Of a stretch of DNA of 64,000 nt, positions 8,019-15,955 are shown piece by piece. The DNA is from Streptomyces sp. NBC_00448 (GTDB lineage Bacteria > Actinomycetota > Actinomycetes > Streptomycetales > Streptomycetaceae): assembly GCF_036014115.1 (NCBI RefSeq), contig NZ_CP107913.1, positions 4,325,001 through 4,389,000 on the forward strand, in the 5' to 3' direction. The notes beneath the pieces were generated by a model, which saw only the letters and a program-made list of their open reading frames with translations, ran no database searches and had not been told where the DNA came from. A program made the translations under genes and the position numbers. Position 1 is the stretch's first letter, and each line of letters starts with the position of its first letter.

Positions 8019-8513
8019 ATGCCCGCCACGGATCAGCCCCGCACCTGGACCATCGCCACGGACACCGGCTTCAGCATCAGCGGCCTCCTCCCGCCCTGGG
8101 CCACCGACGACCCCAGCGGGCACCAACTCCCCGTCGACCGCCTCGGCATCGCGCTCAGCGACATCAACCACCACCAAGAGATTTGCGGCCAGATCCTCAA
8201 GCTCACCCTGCAGACGCCGGACGACCAGGGCCGTGACGACGCCGCCCCCGTCTTCTGCGGCAGCATCGACTGCGACCCTTACGCGACCGAGCCCGACCTG
8301 CGCGTCCCGGTCTTCAACTTCCACCTCGTCGACGACTACCGCCTCGAAGCCCTGGGCCCCGACGACATCACCGAACTCGCCACGACCTTCCGCGCCCACG
8401 CCGACGTGCTGGACCACCACGTACGACCGGCGCTCGTCGAGGCCCGGAGCGACTGGGCACGCAACGACACCCACCGATCCGCGAAGCGCCCGCCCGGGCG
8501 AGCAGCGGGCTAG
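8019..8513 (+). CDS. Unrecognised acidic protein (island)
   Basis: 164 residues; ATG 8019 with GAGGAG 5 nt upstream. Not recognised with confidence. It reads as a compact alpha/beta protein (TWTIATDTGFSISGLLPPWA near the N-terminus, DVLDHHVRPALVEAR near the C-terminus) with a basic C-terminal tail. The short gap after the zinc-ribbon-like gene suggests a two-gene unit. No catalytic motif seen. Confidence 0.7.
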   Translation: MPATDQPRTWTIATDTGFSISGLLPPWATDDPSGHQLPVDRLGIALSDINHHQEICGQILKLTLQTPDDQGRDDAAPVFCGSIDCDPYATEPDLRVPVFNFHLVDDYRLEALGPDDITELATTFRAHADVLDHHVRPALVEARSDWARNDTHRSAKRPPGRAAG

Positions 8514-8603
8514 GCCGTGCCCCCGGAAGCACCAGGTCCCCGCTCAGAAGCATGCCTTCCTCGACCGGCGGACGCCGACCACTCGCGGCGCCTAAGGATA
8601 GGA

Positions 8604-8617
8604 GTACCATGTGGTAC
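8604..8617. promoter_or_regulatory. Palindrome upstream of the antitoxin-like gene
   Basis: gtacca-tg-tggtac, perfect 6-bp arms, 13 bp before GTG 8631 and next to a TAAGGAT that could be a -10 element. Ribbon-helix-helix antitoxins typically bind such a site to repress their own operon. Confidence 0.55.
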
Positions 8618-8630
8618 CAGGAGGTTGACT

Positions 8631-8927
8631 GTGGAGATCGCCAAGAAGGCGCAGGGCAGGGCAGCTCGTGCAACAGCGCCCTTGAAGGTGGATGCGGCCG
8701 TGGACGAGCTGATCGCGGATGGCGCCCACTTCCTCGGGATGACCAAGAAGGACCTGGTCGCCGCAGCGGTCCGGACCTACCTGGAGATCCGGCGCGAAGA
8801 GGTCCGCGCCAGCATGGTGGAGAAGATGCGCAAGCTCGACGGCTCTCTCGAATCGAACGTTTCGCTCCTGACCGGGCTGTCACCCGAGCGGATAAGGGAA
8901 CTCGGCGGTGTAGGCGAGGACGACTGA
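8631..8927 (+). CDS. Ribbon-helix-helix-like antitoxin candidate
   Basis: 98 residues; GTG 8631 preceded by AGGAGG 6 nt upstream, which excludes longer upstream starts. The region TAPLKVDAAVDELIADGAHF followed by GMTKKDLVAAAVRTYLEIRR has the beta-strand/helix/helix rhythm of RHH or CopG-like DNA-binding proteins, where the second helix carries the family-typical TKKDLV-type start. The C-terminal half is an acidic flexible tail that could clamp a partner. Its stop (8927) is 2 bp before the next start, so the pair is a tight operon. The antitoxin role is inferred from architecture and context. Confidence 0.65.
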   Translation: MEIAKKAQGRAARATAPLKVDAAVDELIADGAHFLGMTKKDLVAAAVRTYLEIRREEVRASMVEKMRKLDGSLESNVSLLTGLSPERIRELGGVGEDD

Positions 8928-8929
8928 CC

Positions 8930-9691
8930 GTGCAGCCCGCTCGCCCCACCCTTCGCACGCTTCGCGAAGACCTGAAGTCGGCGCTGCCCTCGGCGCGGAA
9001 ACCGCTCGACGAGTTGGATCATCCCCTCCTCCAGAAAGCCCGGGAACTCTTCGGCGACGAGAAGCGTGGCCACGAACGCATCCGCGCCGTCGACGACGAG
9101 ATCCTGTTCAAGGTCAAGGTCCAGAGATGGCGCGGAGCGGTGTGGACCGATCAGGATCTGGACCTGCCCTGGCTCGTCGCCGCCGGACAGCGCGAGGACG
9201 GGTCGTCAGACGACTTCTACGCAGCGCTGGAGACCGACGCACAAGCAGCACGAGCTCGCTACAACGCCGGCCACCGCCAAACCCTGGCCGGCAGGACCTA
9301 CGTGGGCCATCTCCTGCCCACCAAGGACGATCACGACCGTTATCAACTCGAAGCCGGCACCCGCCTCGTACGCCGCCTGGCCTCGGCGATCCGCCAACTG
9401 ACCCGTGGATCACTGCACGACGGGCATGAACACGCTACGGACTTCGCCACGTTCCGTCTCGGTGTCCTCGTGCGCGCCGAGGACGGCCATGAGACCTACG
9501 TGGCGGTTCGCATCACCGGCTCCGTGCCCGACGACCTGACCGCTGTCGTCCTTCGCTGCGTCCCAGGATGCGAGCCCACCGCCTGGTACCCCGAGTACGC
9601 CCTGCCCAGCCGCTCCCTCCTCCCCGCGGAGCAGGCCTGGTCGACCTTGATGGACCCCAAGGCGGCCGCCGAACTCCTGGATGAGGAATAG
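8930..9691 (+). CDS. Unrecognised 253-residue partner of the RHH-like protein (candidate toxin)
   Basis: GTG 8930 lies 2 bp after the RHH gene, with GAGGA upstream. No known toxin fold is recognised: no PIN acidic residues, no RelE/MazF pattern, no Fic or ADP-ribosyltransferase motif. The protein is soluble and charged, with RIRAVDDEILFKVKVQRWRG, a Trp/Asp patch (VWTDQDLDLPWLVAAGQRED) and a conserved-looking LPTKDDHDRYQLEAGTRLVR. Larger than most type II toxins. The gene lies between the candidate antitoxin and tRNA-Lys, at the stable end of the island where addiction modules often sit. Confidence 0.6.
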   Translation: MQPARPTLRTLREDLKSALPSARKPLDELDHPLLQKARELFGDEKRGHERIRAVDDEILFKVKVQRWRGAVWTDQDLDLPWLVAAGQREDGSSDDFYAALETDAQAARARYNAGHRQTLAGRTYVGHLLPTKDDHDRYQLEAGTRLVRRLASAIRQLTRGSLHDGHEHATDFATFRLGVLVRAEDGHETYVAVRITGSVPDDLTAVVLRCVPGCEPTAWYPEYALPSRSLLPAEQAWSTLMDPKAAAELLDEE

Positions 9692-9830
9692 CCCGTTGCC
9701 TGCGCTTGCAACCCGGCCGGAGGCCGCCACGCACCACGCATCGCTCCAGCGCGGCGCCCGGCGCAGCAGTGCCCCGCCCGCCCGAAGGCGACCGGGGCAC
9801 CCGTATCCGCTGGTCAGGGCCACCGTCTGG

Positions 9831-9874
9831 CGCCCGGACGCGGTAGGCCGCGTGGGACTCGAACCCACAACCAA
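9831..9874 (-). repeat. Left attachment-site copy inside and next to tRNA-Lys
   Basis: Partner of 4448-4491 (42 of 44 identical, direct orientation). It covers the 3' half of the intact tRNA plus 13 bp downstream. A separate 18-bp word, gcagcagtgccccgcccg, is also shared at 4436-4453 and 9763-9780. Confidence 0.8.
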
Positions 9875-9916
9875 TGGATTAAAAGTCCACTGCTCTGCCA
9901 ATTGAGCTAGCGGCCC
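9844..9916 (-). tRNA. tRNA-Lys (anticodon UUU)
   Basis: On the minus strand GGGCCGC pairs with GCGGCCT as the acceptor stem (one terminal G-U). The D-arm GCTCAATTGGCAGAGC, anticodon loop CTTTTAA (anticodon TTT) and T-arm GTGGGTTCGAGTCCCAC all fold. CCA is not encoded in full. It is the apparent integration target of the island to its left. Confidence 0.95.
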
Positions 9917-9982
9917 GCACCGACAGCATAACGGGGTGGGAGGTGGGAGGGGTGCAGGGATTCGCGGGGGGGTCGGTGGGGG

Positions 9983-11440
9983 TCAGTCCGGGGGCGGGCG
10001 GAGGGTGAGGAGGGAGAAGAGGCCGGCGGCGGTCACGAACAGGGCCGCGACGGTGAAGACGGTGTCGATCCGGCCGAAGTGGACCCCGAGCAGGGTGCCG
10101 TGGAAGTGGAGCAGGACGGTGCTGGTCAGGAGGGAGGCCAGGGCCATGGACAGGACGGAGGCGAGCTGGATCGCCGGGTTGATGACGGAGATGGTCCGGC
10201 CGAGGAGTTCCTTGGGGGTGATGCTCATGATCAGGGGTCCGATGACGGTGTTGAGCGCGGTGAGCGGCAGACCCGCGAGGAAGAGGAGGGCTATGGCCCA
10301 GGGCAGGGCGGTGGTACGGGAGTAGGCGACCATGAGCACGCCGGTGATCAGCAGGCCGAGCGAGAACACCCGGTGGCCGCCGATGAGTCGTACCGCATAG
10401 CCGGCGAGGAGGGCGCCCGCGACGGAGCCCGCGCCGAAGGCGGCGTTGAGGAAGCCCAGCCACTTGATGTCGGCGTGCAGGTTGTCGCTGACGAAGAAGG
10501 CGTCGAGGGCGTTGAGGGCGCCGACGCCGGTCATGGCGACGGCAGCGGCGAGGCAGAGCGTGACCAGGGTCCGGTTGCCGGCGAAGGCGCTGATGCCCGC
10601 GCGGAACTCGGCGAAGAAGCCGGTCCGTACGGCACCGGACGACGGTTCCGCCGAAGACGGCTCGGCCGAAGACGGCTCCACGGAAGCCGGCACCGGGACA
10701 TCCGCACCCGAACCCGCGCCACCCGCACCCGAATCCGCACCCGCACCCGAATTCCCGCCCCGCCCCACCCTCCGCACCGCCAGGAACGACACCCCGAACG
10801 ACGCCGCGTTCGCCGCCAGTGCCCACCCCACCCCCAACGAGAAGAACAGCGGCGCGGCCAACGGCGGCCCGATCACCGCGGCCACGCTCGAACTCGCCTG
10901 CGTCAGCCCCGCCGCCCGCGCCCGGTCCTCCGGCGGCACCGTACGGCTGATCAGGGCGAAGCGGGCCGGCCCGAAGAACTGCGCGGCCGTCGCGTTGAGC
11001 GCCACCACCACGTAGATGAAGCCGAGCCGTACAGACAGCGGCATGGCGTCGCCGGCCGCGGGGACGGCCAGCAGCGTGAGCGTGAGGAAGACCCGCACCA
11101 GGTCGGCGGCGAGCATGGTCCTGCGGTGGTCCCACCGGTCGGCGTAGACGCCCGCGAGCGGCCCGACCGTGAAGACCGGCACGGCGGCCACGACGAGCAC
11201 GGCGCCGACCGCCGCCGGCCCCCAGCTCTGGCCCTTGGCGACGACCGCGCTGATCCAGACCACCACGGTGACGTCGAAGACGTAGTCCCCGACCACGGAG
11301 ACGGCCTGCCCCAGCCACAGCGCCCGCCAGTCACGGTTCGCCCGCAGCCCGTCCGCGCCCTGCGCCCTCGTCCCGGCGCGCGCCCTCGTCCCCGTGCGCG
11401 CCCGTATCCGCCCGCCGCCGCTGTCCCCCGCCTCGCTCAT
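9983..11440 (-). CDS. MFS transporter (multidrug/EntS-like exporter)
   Basis: 485 residues with the 12-helix MFS pattern, including WLGQAVSVVGDYVFD in helix 1 and the loop 2-3 signature GVYADRWDHRRTML. The central cytoplasmic loop is expanded by a low-complexity tract containing repeated SSAEP units and Gly/Ala/Ser. ATG 11440 is chosen because upstream in-frame codons encode only a basic low-complexity leader. Likely a drug or metabolite efflux pump; substrate unknown. It is transcribed toward tRNA-Lys. Confidence 0.85.
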   Translation of the reverse strand: MSEAGDSGGGRIRARTGTRARAGTRAQGADGLRANRDWRALWLGQAVSVVGDYVFDVTVVVWISAVVAKGQSWGPAAVGAVLVVAAVPVFTVGPLAGVYADRWDHRRTMLAADLVRVFLTLTLLAVPAAGDAMPLSVRLGFIYVVVALNATAAQFFGPARFALISRTVPPEDRARAAGLTQASSSVAAVIGPPLAAPLFFSLGVGWALAANAASFGVSFLAVRRVGRGGNSGAGADSGAGGAGSGADVPVPASVEPSSAEPSSAEPSSGAVRTGFFAEFRAGISAFAGNRTLVTLCLAAAVAMTGVGALNALDAFFVSDNLHADIKWLGFLNAAFGAGSVAGALLAGYAVRLIGGHRVFSLGLLITGVLMVAYSRTTALPWAIALLFLAGLPLTALNTVIGPLIMSITPKELLGRTISVINPAIQLASVLSMALASLLTSTVLLHFHGTLLGVHFGRIDTVFTVAALFVTAAGLFSLLTLRPPPD

Positions 11441-11568
11441 CGGAGCATGGTGCGAGCCGCGGACACCGCCTGTCCAGGGCGCCCGGGCCCCGGAACGCGG
11501 GCGGGCCCGGGCCCCGCGTTCGCACGCAGGGCCCGGGCCCGGACCAACTGGATTACCGGAAGCGGCGG

Positions 11569-13809
11569 TCAGCCGTTCCGCTTCCACCGCGGCTTGCGGT
11601 CACCGTACGACGTCGGCGCGTTGTCGCGGTTGTACGACGACGACGGGCGGCTGTCGCGCTCGCCGCTGCCGCCGAAGGACGGACGGCGGTCCCGGTCGCC
11701 GTACGACGGGCGGGAGTCGCGGCGGTCGCGGTTGAACGGCCGGTCGTCGCGCCGCTCGTAGGACGGGCGCCGGTCGTCGCGGTTGTACGCGGGACGGGCG
11801 TCGCGGCGGTCCCGGTCGCCGTAGGACGGACGGGAGTCGCGGCGGTCGTCGCGGTTGTAGGCCGGGCGGGCGTCACGGCGGTCCCGGTCGCCGTACGACG
11901 GACGGGAGTCGCGGCGGTTCCGGTCACCGTAGGACGACGAGGACGAGGACGAGGAGGACGGGCGGGAGTCGCGGCGGTCGTCCCGCCGGTCGTCGCGGTT
12001 GTACGCGGGGCGCGCGTCACGACGGTCGCCGCCGCGGTCGTCCCGGCGGTCGCGGTCGTTGCGGTACGAGGGACGCGAGTCGCGGCGGTCGTCCCGCCGG
12101 TCGTCGCGGCGCTCGAAGTTCCCCCGGTCGTCGCGCCGCTGGTACGACGACCGCTCCTCGCGCGGCTCGGGCACGGCCGCCGCGGCGGCTGCGGCGGCGG
12201 CTTCCGCGGCGAGTTCGGCGGCCTTCGCGGCCACCGCCTCCTCCGGGTCCTCGCCACGCTCGCGGGCGGAACGCGCGGTGAGCCGGTCCGCCTCCTCGCG
12301 CAGCTCGTTCGCCCGGCGCTGCAGCCGCTCCAACTGCTTGGTCAGCTCGGCGACTTCGCGCTCGGCCTGGGAGGCCGCGTTCTGCACCGCGTCGGCCTGC
12401 ACATCGGTGAGCGAGCGCGCGCCGGTGATCCGGGCCACGTCGTCGTCGAACACGCCCGCGCCGCCGATGACATGGCGCGAGGCGTCGACGCCCGCGTCCT
12501 CCATCAGCCGGAAGATCTGCTTGCGCTGGTGCGGCAGGGCCAACGAGACGACCGTGCCGGACTGGCCGGCGCGGGCGGTACGGCCCGAGCGGTGCAGGTA
12601 GTCCTTGTGGTCGCCGGCCGGGTCGACGTTGAGCACCAGGTCGATGCCGTCCACGTGGATGCCGCGGGCGGCGACGTCGGTGGCGACCAGCACGTTGACG
12701 TGCCCGCCCTTGAAGTCCTCCAGGGTGCGGGTCCGCGCGCCCTGGGTCATGCCGCCGTGCAGCGCGTCGGCGCGCACGCCGGCCTCGATCAGCTGCTCGG
12801 CGACGCGGTCGGCGCCCATCTGGGTGCGGACGAAGATGATGGTGCGGCCCTTGCGGGCGGCGATCGCCGCGGTGACCGGCGCCTTGTCCTTCGGCTTCAC
12901 GACGAGCACGTGGTGGCTCATGGTGGTCACCGCGCCCTGGGCGGCGTCCACTTCGTGGGTGACCGGGTCGACCAGGTAGCGGCGGACGAGGGTGTCGATC
13001 TCGTTCTCCAGGGTGGCGGAGAACAGCAGCCGCTGGCCGCCGGCCGGGACCAGGTCCAGGATCTCGGTGACCTCGGGCAGGAAGCCCATGTCGGCCATCT
13101 GGTCGGCCTCGTCGAGGACGGCGATCTGCACCTGGTCGAGCGAGGCGGCGCCCCGGTTGATCAGGTCGCGCAGCCGGCCGGGGGTGGCGACCAGCACGTC
13201 CACGCCGCGTTCGAGGGCGTAGATCTGGTTCTGCATGGAGGTGCCGCCGCAGACGACCTTCATCTTCAGGCCGAGCACGTCGCCGTACGGCTGGAGGGCG
13301 TCGGCGACCTGCATCGCCAGCTCGCGGGTCGGGGTGAGGATCACACCGCGGGGGTGCTTGCGCTCGGTGCGGCCGCCGGAGAGCAGGGTGAGCAGCGGCA
13401 GGCCGAAGGCGAGGGTCTTGCCGGAGCCGGTCTGGCCGCGCCCGAGGATGTCCTGGCCGGCCAGGGCGTCCGGGATGGTCGCGGCCTGGATCGGGAAGGG
13501 GCTGACGACCTGGTTCTGGGTGAGCTTGCGGACGATGGCCTCGGGGAGGCCGAGGTCGGCGAAGGTGACGGTGGGCTCGGCCGGTTCCTCGGCCTCGGCG
13601 GCGTCGGTGGGCTCGTCGGCCTCGGTGGCGTCGGTGGGCGCCACGGCGTCAGCGGACCGCACGGCGTCGGCGGACCGCACGGGCGCCGCGGACTCCGCGA
13701 TCTCGGCCGGCTCGTCGGCGACGGTCACGGTCGCGGTGGTGCTTGCCGTGACGGCGGCGTCAGCCGCGTTCTCGGGCAGGGTGGAACGGTCGGCACTGTC
13801 ATTGGACAT
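11569..13809 (-). CDS. DEAD-box RNA helicase with long RDDRR-repeat tail
   Basis: 746 residues. An Ala/Glu/Thr-rich acidic N-terminus (1-85) precedes a complete helicase core: the Q-motif region, GQTGSGKT, PTRELAMQV, TPGRL, DEAD in VLDEADQMADMGF, SAT, then domain 2 with IIFVRTQMGADRVAEQL, LVATDVAARGIHVDGIDLV and HRSGRTARAG. A coiled-coil/charged linker of about 100 residues follows, then about 190 residues of Arg/Asp/Tyr-rich repeats (RRDSRPSYGDRDRRDARPAY), a disordered RNA-binding tail of the type that promotes condensates. Role: ATP-dependent RNA remodelling in mRNA decay or ribosome assembly, typical of Streptomyces RhlE/CsdA-like helicases. Confidence 0.93.
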   Translation of the reverse strand: MSNDSADRSTLPENAADAAVTASTTATVTVADEPAEIAESAAPVRSADAVRSADAVAPTDATEADEPTDAAEAEEPAEPTVTFADLGLPEAIVRKLTQNQVVSPFPIQAATIPDALAGQDILGRGQTGSGKTLAFGLPLLTLLSGGRTERKHPRGVILTPTRELAMQVADALQPYGDVLGLKMKVVCGGTSMQNQIYALERGVDVLVATPGRLRDLINRGAASLDQVQIAVLDEADQMADMGFLPEVTEILDLVPAGGQRLLFSATLENEIDTLVRRYLVDPVTHEVDAAQGAVTTMSHHVLVVKPKDKAPVTAAIAARKGRTIIFVRTQMGADRVAEQLIEAGVRADALHGGMTQGARTRTLEDFKGGHVNVLVATDVAARGIHVDGIDLVLNVDPAGDHKDYLHRSGRTARAGQSGTVVSLALPHQRKQIFRLMEDAGVDASRHVIGGAGVFDDDVARITGARSLTDVQADAVQNAASQAEREVAELTKQLERLQRRANELREEADRLTARSARERGEDPEEAVAAKAAELAAEAAAAAAAAAVPEPREERSSYQRRDDRGNFERRDDRRDDRRDSRPSYRNDRDRRDDRGGDRRDARPAYNRDDRRDDRRDSRPSSSSSSSSSYGDRNRRDSRPSYGDRDRRDARPAYNRDDRRDSRPSYGDRDRRDARPAYNRDDRRPSYERRDDRPFNRDRRDSRPSYGDRDRRPSFGGSGERDSRPSSSYNRDNAPTSYGDRKPRWKRNG
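11590..12140. repeat. Coding repeat array of the helicase C-terminus
   Basis: Degenerate, roughly 30-60 bp units built around cggcggtcgcggtcgccgtac-type words, encoding RRDSRPSYGDRD / RRDARPAYNRDD modules on the minus strand. The array stays in frame, so it is expansion of a disordered tail and not a CRISPR or intergenic repeat. Confidence 0.8.
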
Positions 13810-13990
13810 GCTGAAGCTAAACCTCTCGGAGACTTACGGCACGCGCCAGCTCCGCAGGTTGCTTACAACCGCCTCGATGCGGTCAGCCACAGGAGAAAAG
13901 GAACGCGCCACGGGGCGCGTATCAATCAGGCGCCAGGCAGGTGGGATCAAACGATCTACCAGCATACGCATCAGGCGTCGCTTTCGCGAA

Positions 13991-14689
13991 TCACCTGCTG
14001 AGAGCACGTACGGGCCGGTGTTTCGCGGCGTCGGCGCCCGCGTCGGCACCGGCGGAATCGCCCGCCCCGCCGACCCCGCCGGCACCCGCGGAGTCGCCGC
14101 CGGTGCCCGCCGTCGGGTCGGCCGGTCCGGTGGGCGCCGCGGGGATGCTCGGCGGGGCGGGGTCCGACGGGCGGCCCGAGGGCGCGGCGCTGGTCGGTAC
14201 GGCGGTCGGCGAGCCCTGGGCGGTCGGCCGCGGCTTTCCGGTACCGGGCGTGACGCCGGTCACCCGCGTCGCGCCGTCCGACGGGGTCGCTCTGCTGCCG
14301 GGCGAGGCCGCGCCGTCCCGCCCGGAGTGCGGCGACTTCCCGGTGTACGCCCCGCCCCGCTGCGGCGCGTACGGTCCGCCGCCGGACCGGGCGGCCGCGC
14401 CCCCCGCCGCGCCGGCCGGGGCCCGGGTGGACGCCTTCGAGTCGGGCGACTCGCTGCCCGTGCTGACGCAGGCGGCCACGCCCGCGGCCACGAGCGTCAC
14501 CAGGGCGGCGGCGCGCACGCCGGCGCGGACCGCCGCACGGGGCGGGCGCGGGGGGCGTACGGGGGTGGAGGCGGGCTCGGCCGGCCCGGCCGGTGGGGCG
14601 GGGGCCGTGGGGGCGGCGGGGACTGGCAGCACATCGGGCAGCACGTCGGCACCTCGGGTGGGGGTCGGAGCGGGGCGCGCGCACGTCAT
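13991..14689 (-). CDS. Low-complexity single-pass membrane protein, unrecognised
   Basis: 232 residues if it starts at ATG 14689. A Pro/Ala-rich cytoplasmic segment (1-60) and a single hydrophobic helix ending in Cys (VRAAALVTLVAAGVAACVST) are followed by a disordered Ser/Gly/Ala/Pro extracytoplasmic region. The helix is too far from the N-terminus for a classical lipobox. Both strands are open here because of extreme GC content, so coding status is uncertain; the membrane helix and its position between two minus-strand genes favour this strand. Confidence 0.45.
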   Translation of the reverse strand: MTCARPAPTPTRGADVLPDVLPVPAAPTAPAPPAGPAEPASTPVRPPRPPRAAVRAGVRAAALVTLVAAGVAACVSTGSESPDSKASTRAPAGAAGGAAARSGGGPYAPQRGGAYTGKSPHSGRDGAASPGSRATPSDGATRVTGVTPGTGKPRPTAQGSPTAVPTSAAPSGRPSDPAPPSIPAAPTGPADPTAGTGGDSAGAGGVGGAGDSAGADAGADAAKHRPVRALSR

Positions 14690-14824
14690 GCGGCTGCGCC
14701 GGCAGCTTCTCGCTCCGCCGCGCGCGCCCGGGGGTGTCGCCCTGACCAACGCGGACGCGGCCCGCCAGGACACGCCCGCACCCGCCCGGGCCCGCCCGGA
14801 CCGGCCCGCGCCCGTACCGTACGG

Positions 14825-15175
14825 TCAGCCGTAGCCCAGCGCGTGCAGCCGTTCGTCGTCGATCCCGAAGTGGTGGGCGATCTCGTGCACGACGGTGACC
14901 TCCGTCTCGGCCACCACCTCCTCCCGGGTGGCGCACATCCGCAGGGTCGGGCCGCGGTAGACCGTGATCCGGTCCGGCAGCACCCCCGCGTACCACTCGC
15001 CGCGCTCGGTCAGCGGGGTCCCCTCGTACAGCCCCAGCAACTCCGGGCTGCCCGGCTCCGGTTCGTCCTCGACGAAGACCGCCACGTTGTCCATCAAACG
15101 GGTCAGCTCGGCGGGGACCCGGTCCAGCGCCTCGCCGACCAGTTCCTCGAACTGCTCCCGGCTCATCTCCAGCAC
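14825..15175 (-). CDS. Zincin-like metallopeptidase family protein
   Basis: 116 residues. The zinc site HEIAHHFGID (HExxHxxGxxD) is near the C-terminus, in the form typical of small actinobacterial metallopeptidases with MSREQFEELVGEALDRVP at the N-terminus. GTG 15175 is preferred over the in-frame ATG 15166 because homologues usually begin MLEM. Cytosolic, possibly a minigluzincin-like peptidase; no substrate known. The MITE at 15259-15522 lies 84 bp upstream, inside its likely promoter region. Confidence 0.88.
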   Translation of the reverse strand: MLEMSREQFEELVGEALDRVPAELTRLMDNVAVFVEDEPEPGSPELLGLYEGTPLTERGEWYAGVLPDRITVYRGPTLRMCATREEVVAETEVTVVHEIAHHFGIDDERLHALGYG

Positions 15176-15258
15176 GCCCCCATTCTTCCCGCCCCGCCCC
15201 CGCCCATCCCCCGCAACCCGCCCCCGCACCGGTGCCAACCGCACCGCGCCACCCCGCC

Positions 15259-15522
15259 TAGGCCGTGTTTTGGAAGTAGCGCCGTCCGCCCAAAGGGCGG
15301 GGCCCGTGGCGTCTGGTGCTCCCCCACAGCCTTCGGCGTGGGGGTGCCCCCAGATCGCAAGGCGGAGGGTTGTCCTCGTAGTGGGCCTACTCGGACAAGC
15401 CCGACAACGCTGGGGGCACCTCCCGCCGAAGGCAGGGGGAGAGCGTGCGTGCCAGGCGCCACGGGATGGGGGCACCTCCCCCGCCGAAGGCAGGGGGGGA
15501 GGGGCTTCCAAAACACGGCCTA
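15259..15522. mobile_element. 264-bp MITE with perfect 18-bp terminal inverted repeats
   Basis: taggccgtgttttggaag at the left end and its exact reverse complement at the right end, with no transposase ORF between. The outer TA could be the target duplication. The interior contains two copies of a gggggcacctcccgccgaaggcagggg-like block (15413 and 15472 onward) and further GC-rich inverted pieces. The ends resemble those of IS5-type elements in Streptomyces, so it would be mobilised in trans. Confidence 0.85.
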
Positions 15523-15604
15523 ACCGTTTTGCCGTTCCCCCGACCCATCCCCTATGCTTCCGGGGTCCCCGAAGTGCGCCGCGAGGCCACCACGGCAGGC
15601 CCCA

Positions 15605-15680
15605 GCCCTCATCGTCTAGTGGCCCAGGACGCCGCCCTTTCAAGGCGGTAGCACGGGTTCGAATCCCGTTGGGGGTACCA
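15605..15680 (+). tRNA. tRNA-Glu (anticodon UUC), CCA encoded
   Basis: GCCCTCA pairs with TGGGGGT in the acceptor stem. The anticodon stem-loop CCGCC-CTTTCAA-GGCGG gives anticodon TTC, and ACGGGTTCGAATCCCGT forms the T-arm. The 3' CCA is encoded. No att-like duplication is seen around it. Confidence 0.95.
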
Positions 15681-15891
15681 CAGAATTCCGCGCGTCCGCC
15701 TGCTGGGCCGCCGCGTGCCGGACGGCATGAGCCGGACATGGCCGCCTCGATTCTTCCCTCGGCTTCCACCGGGTCCACGCCGGCACCGCCGCGCCTCGGA
15801 TCAGGCAGCGCTCAAGCAGATCCGCGCGCCCTCGGACTACCCGACCTCAGAAGGCCCGCCCTCAGATCCGCCCACCCCAGGACTGCGCGTG

Positions 15892-15938
15892 CCGCGGCCC
15901 GCGGGGCGTTCCTGGAGTGAACGTCCCGCGGGCCGCGG
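15892..15938. terminator. Strong 20-bp stem-loop 3' of the LAxTG gene
   Basis: ccgcggcccgcggggcgttc pairs with its complement through one G-U, loop ctggagt. It sits 18 bp beyond the stop of the leftward surface-protein gene. No U-tract, as is common for Streptomyces terminators. Confidence 0.75.
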
Positions 15939-15955
15939 TGGTGGGGTGAGTGCGG

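Noticed and set aside
11590..12140. Regular GC-rich repeats resembling a CRISPR array
   Set aside because: The units vary in length and sequence, have no spacer pattern, and encode the disordered RDDRR tail of the DEAD-box helicase in one frame.
13941..14834. Plus-strand frame of about 297 codons opposite the low-complexity membrane protein
   Set aside because: No ribosome site or membrane/domain pattern; it is Pro/Ala-rich throughout. The minus frame is slightly better supported, though also uncertain.
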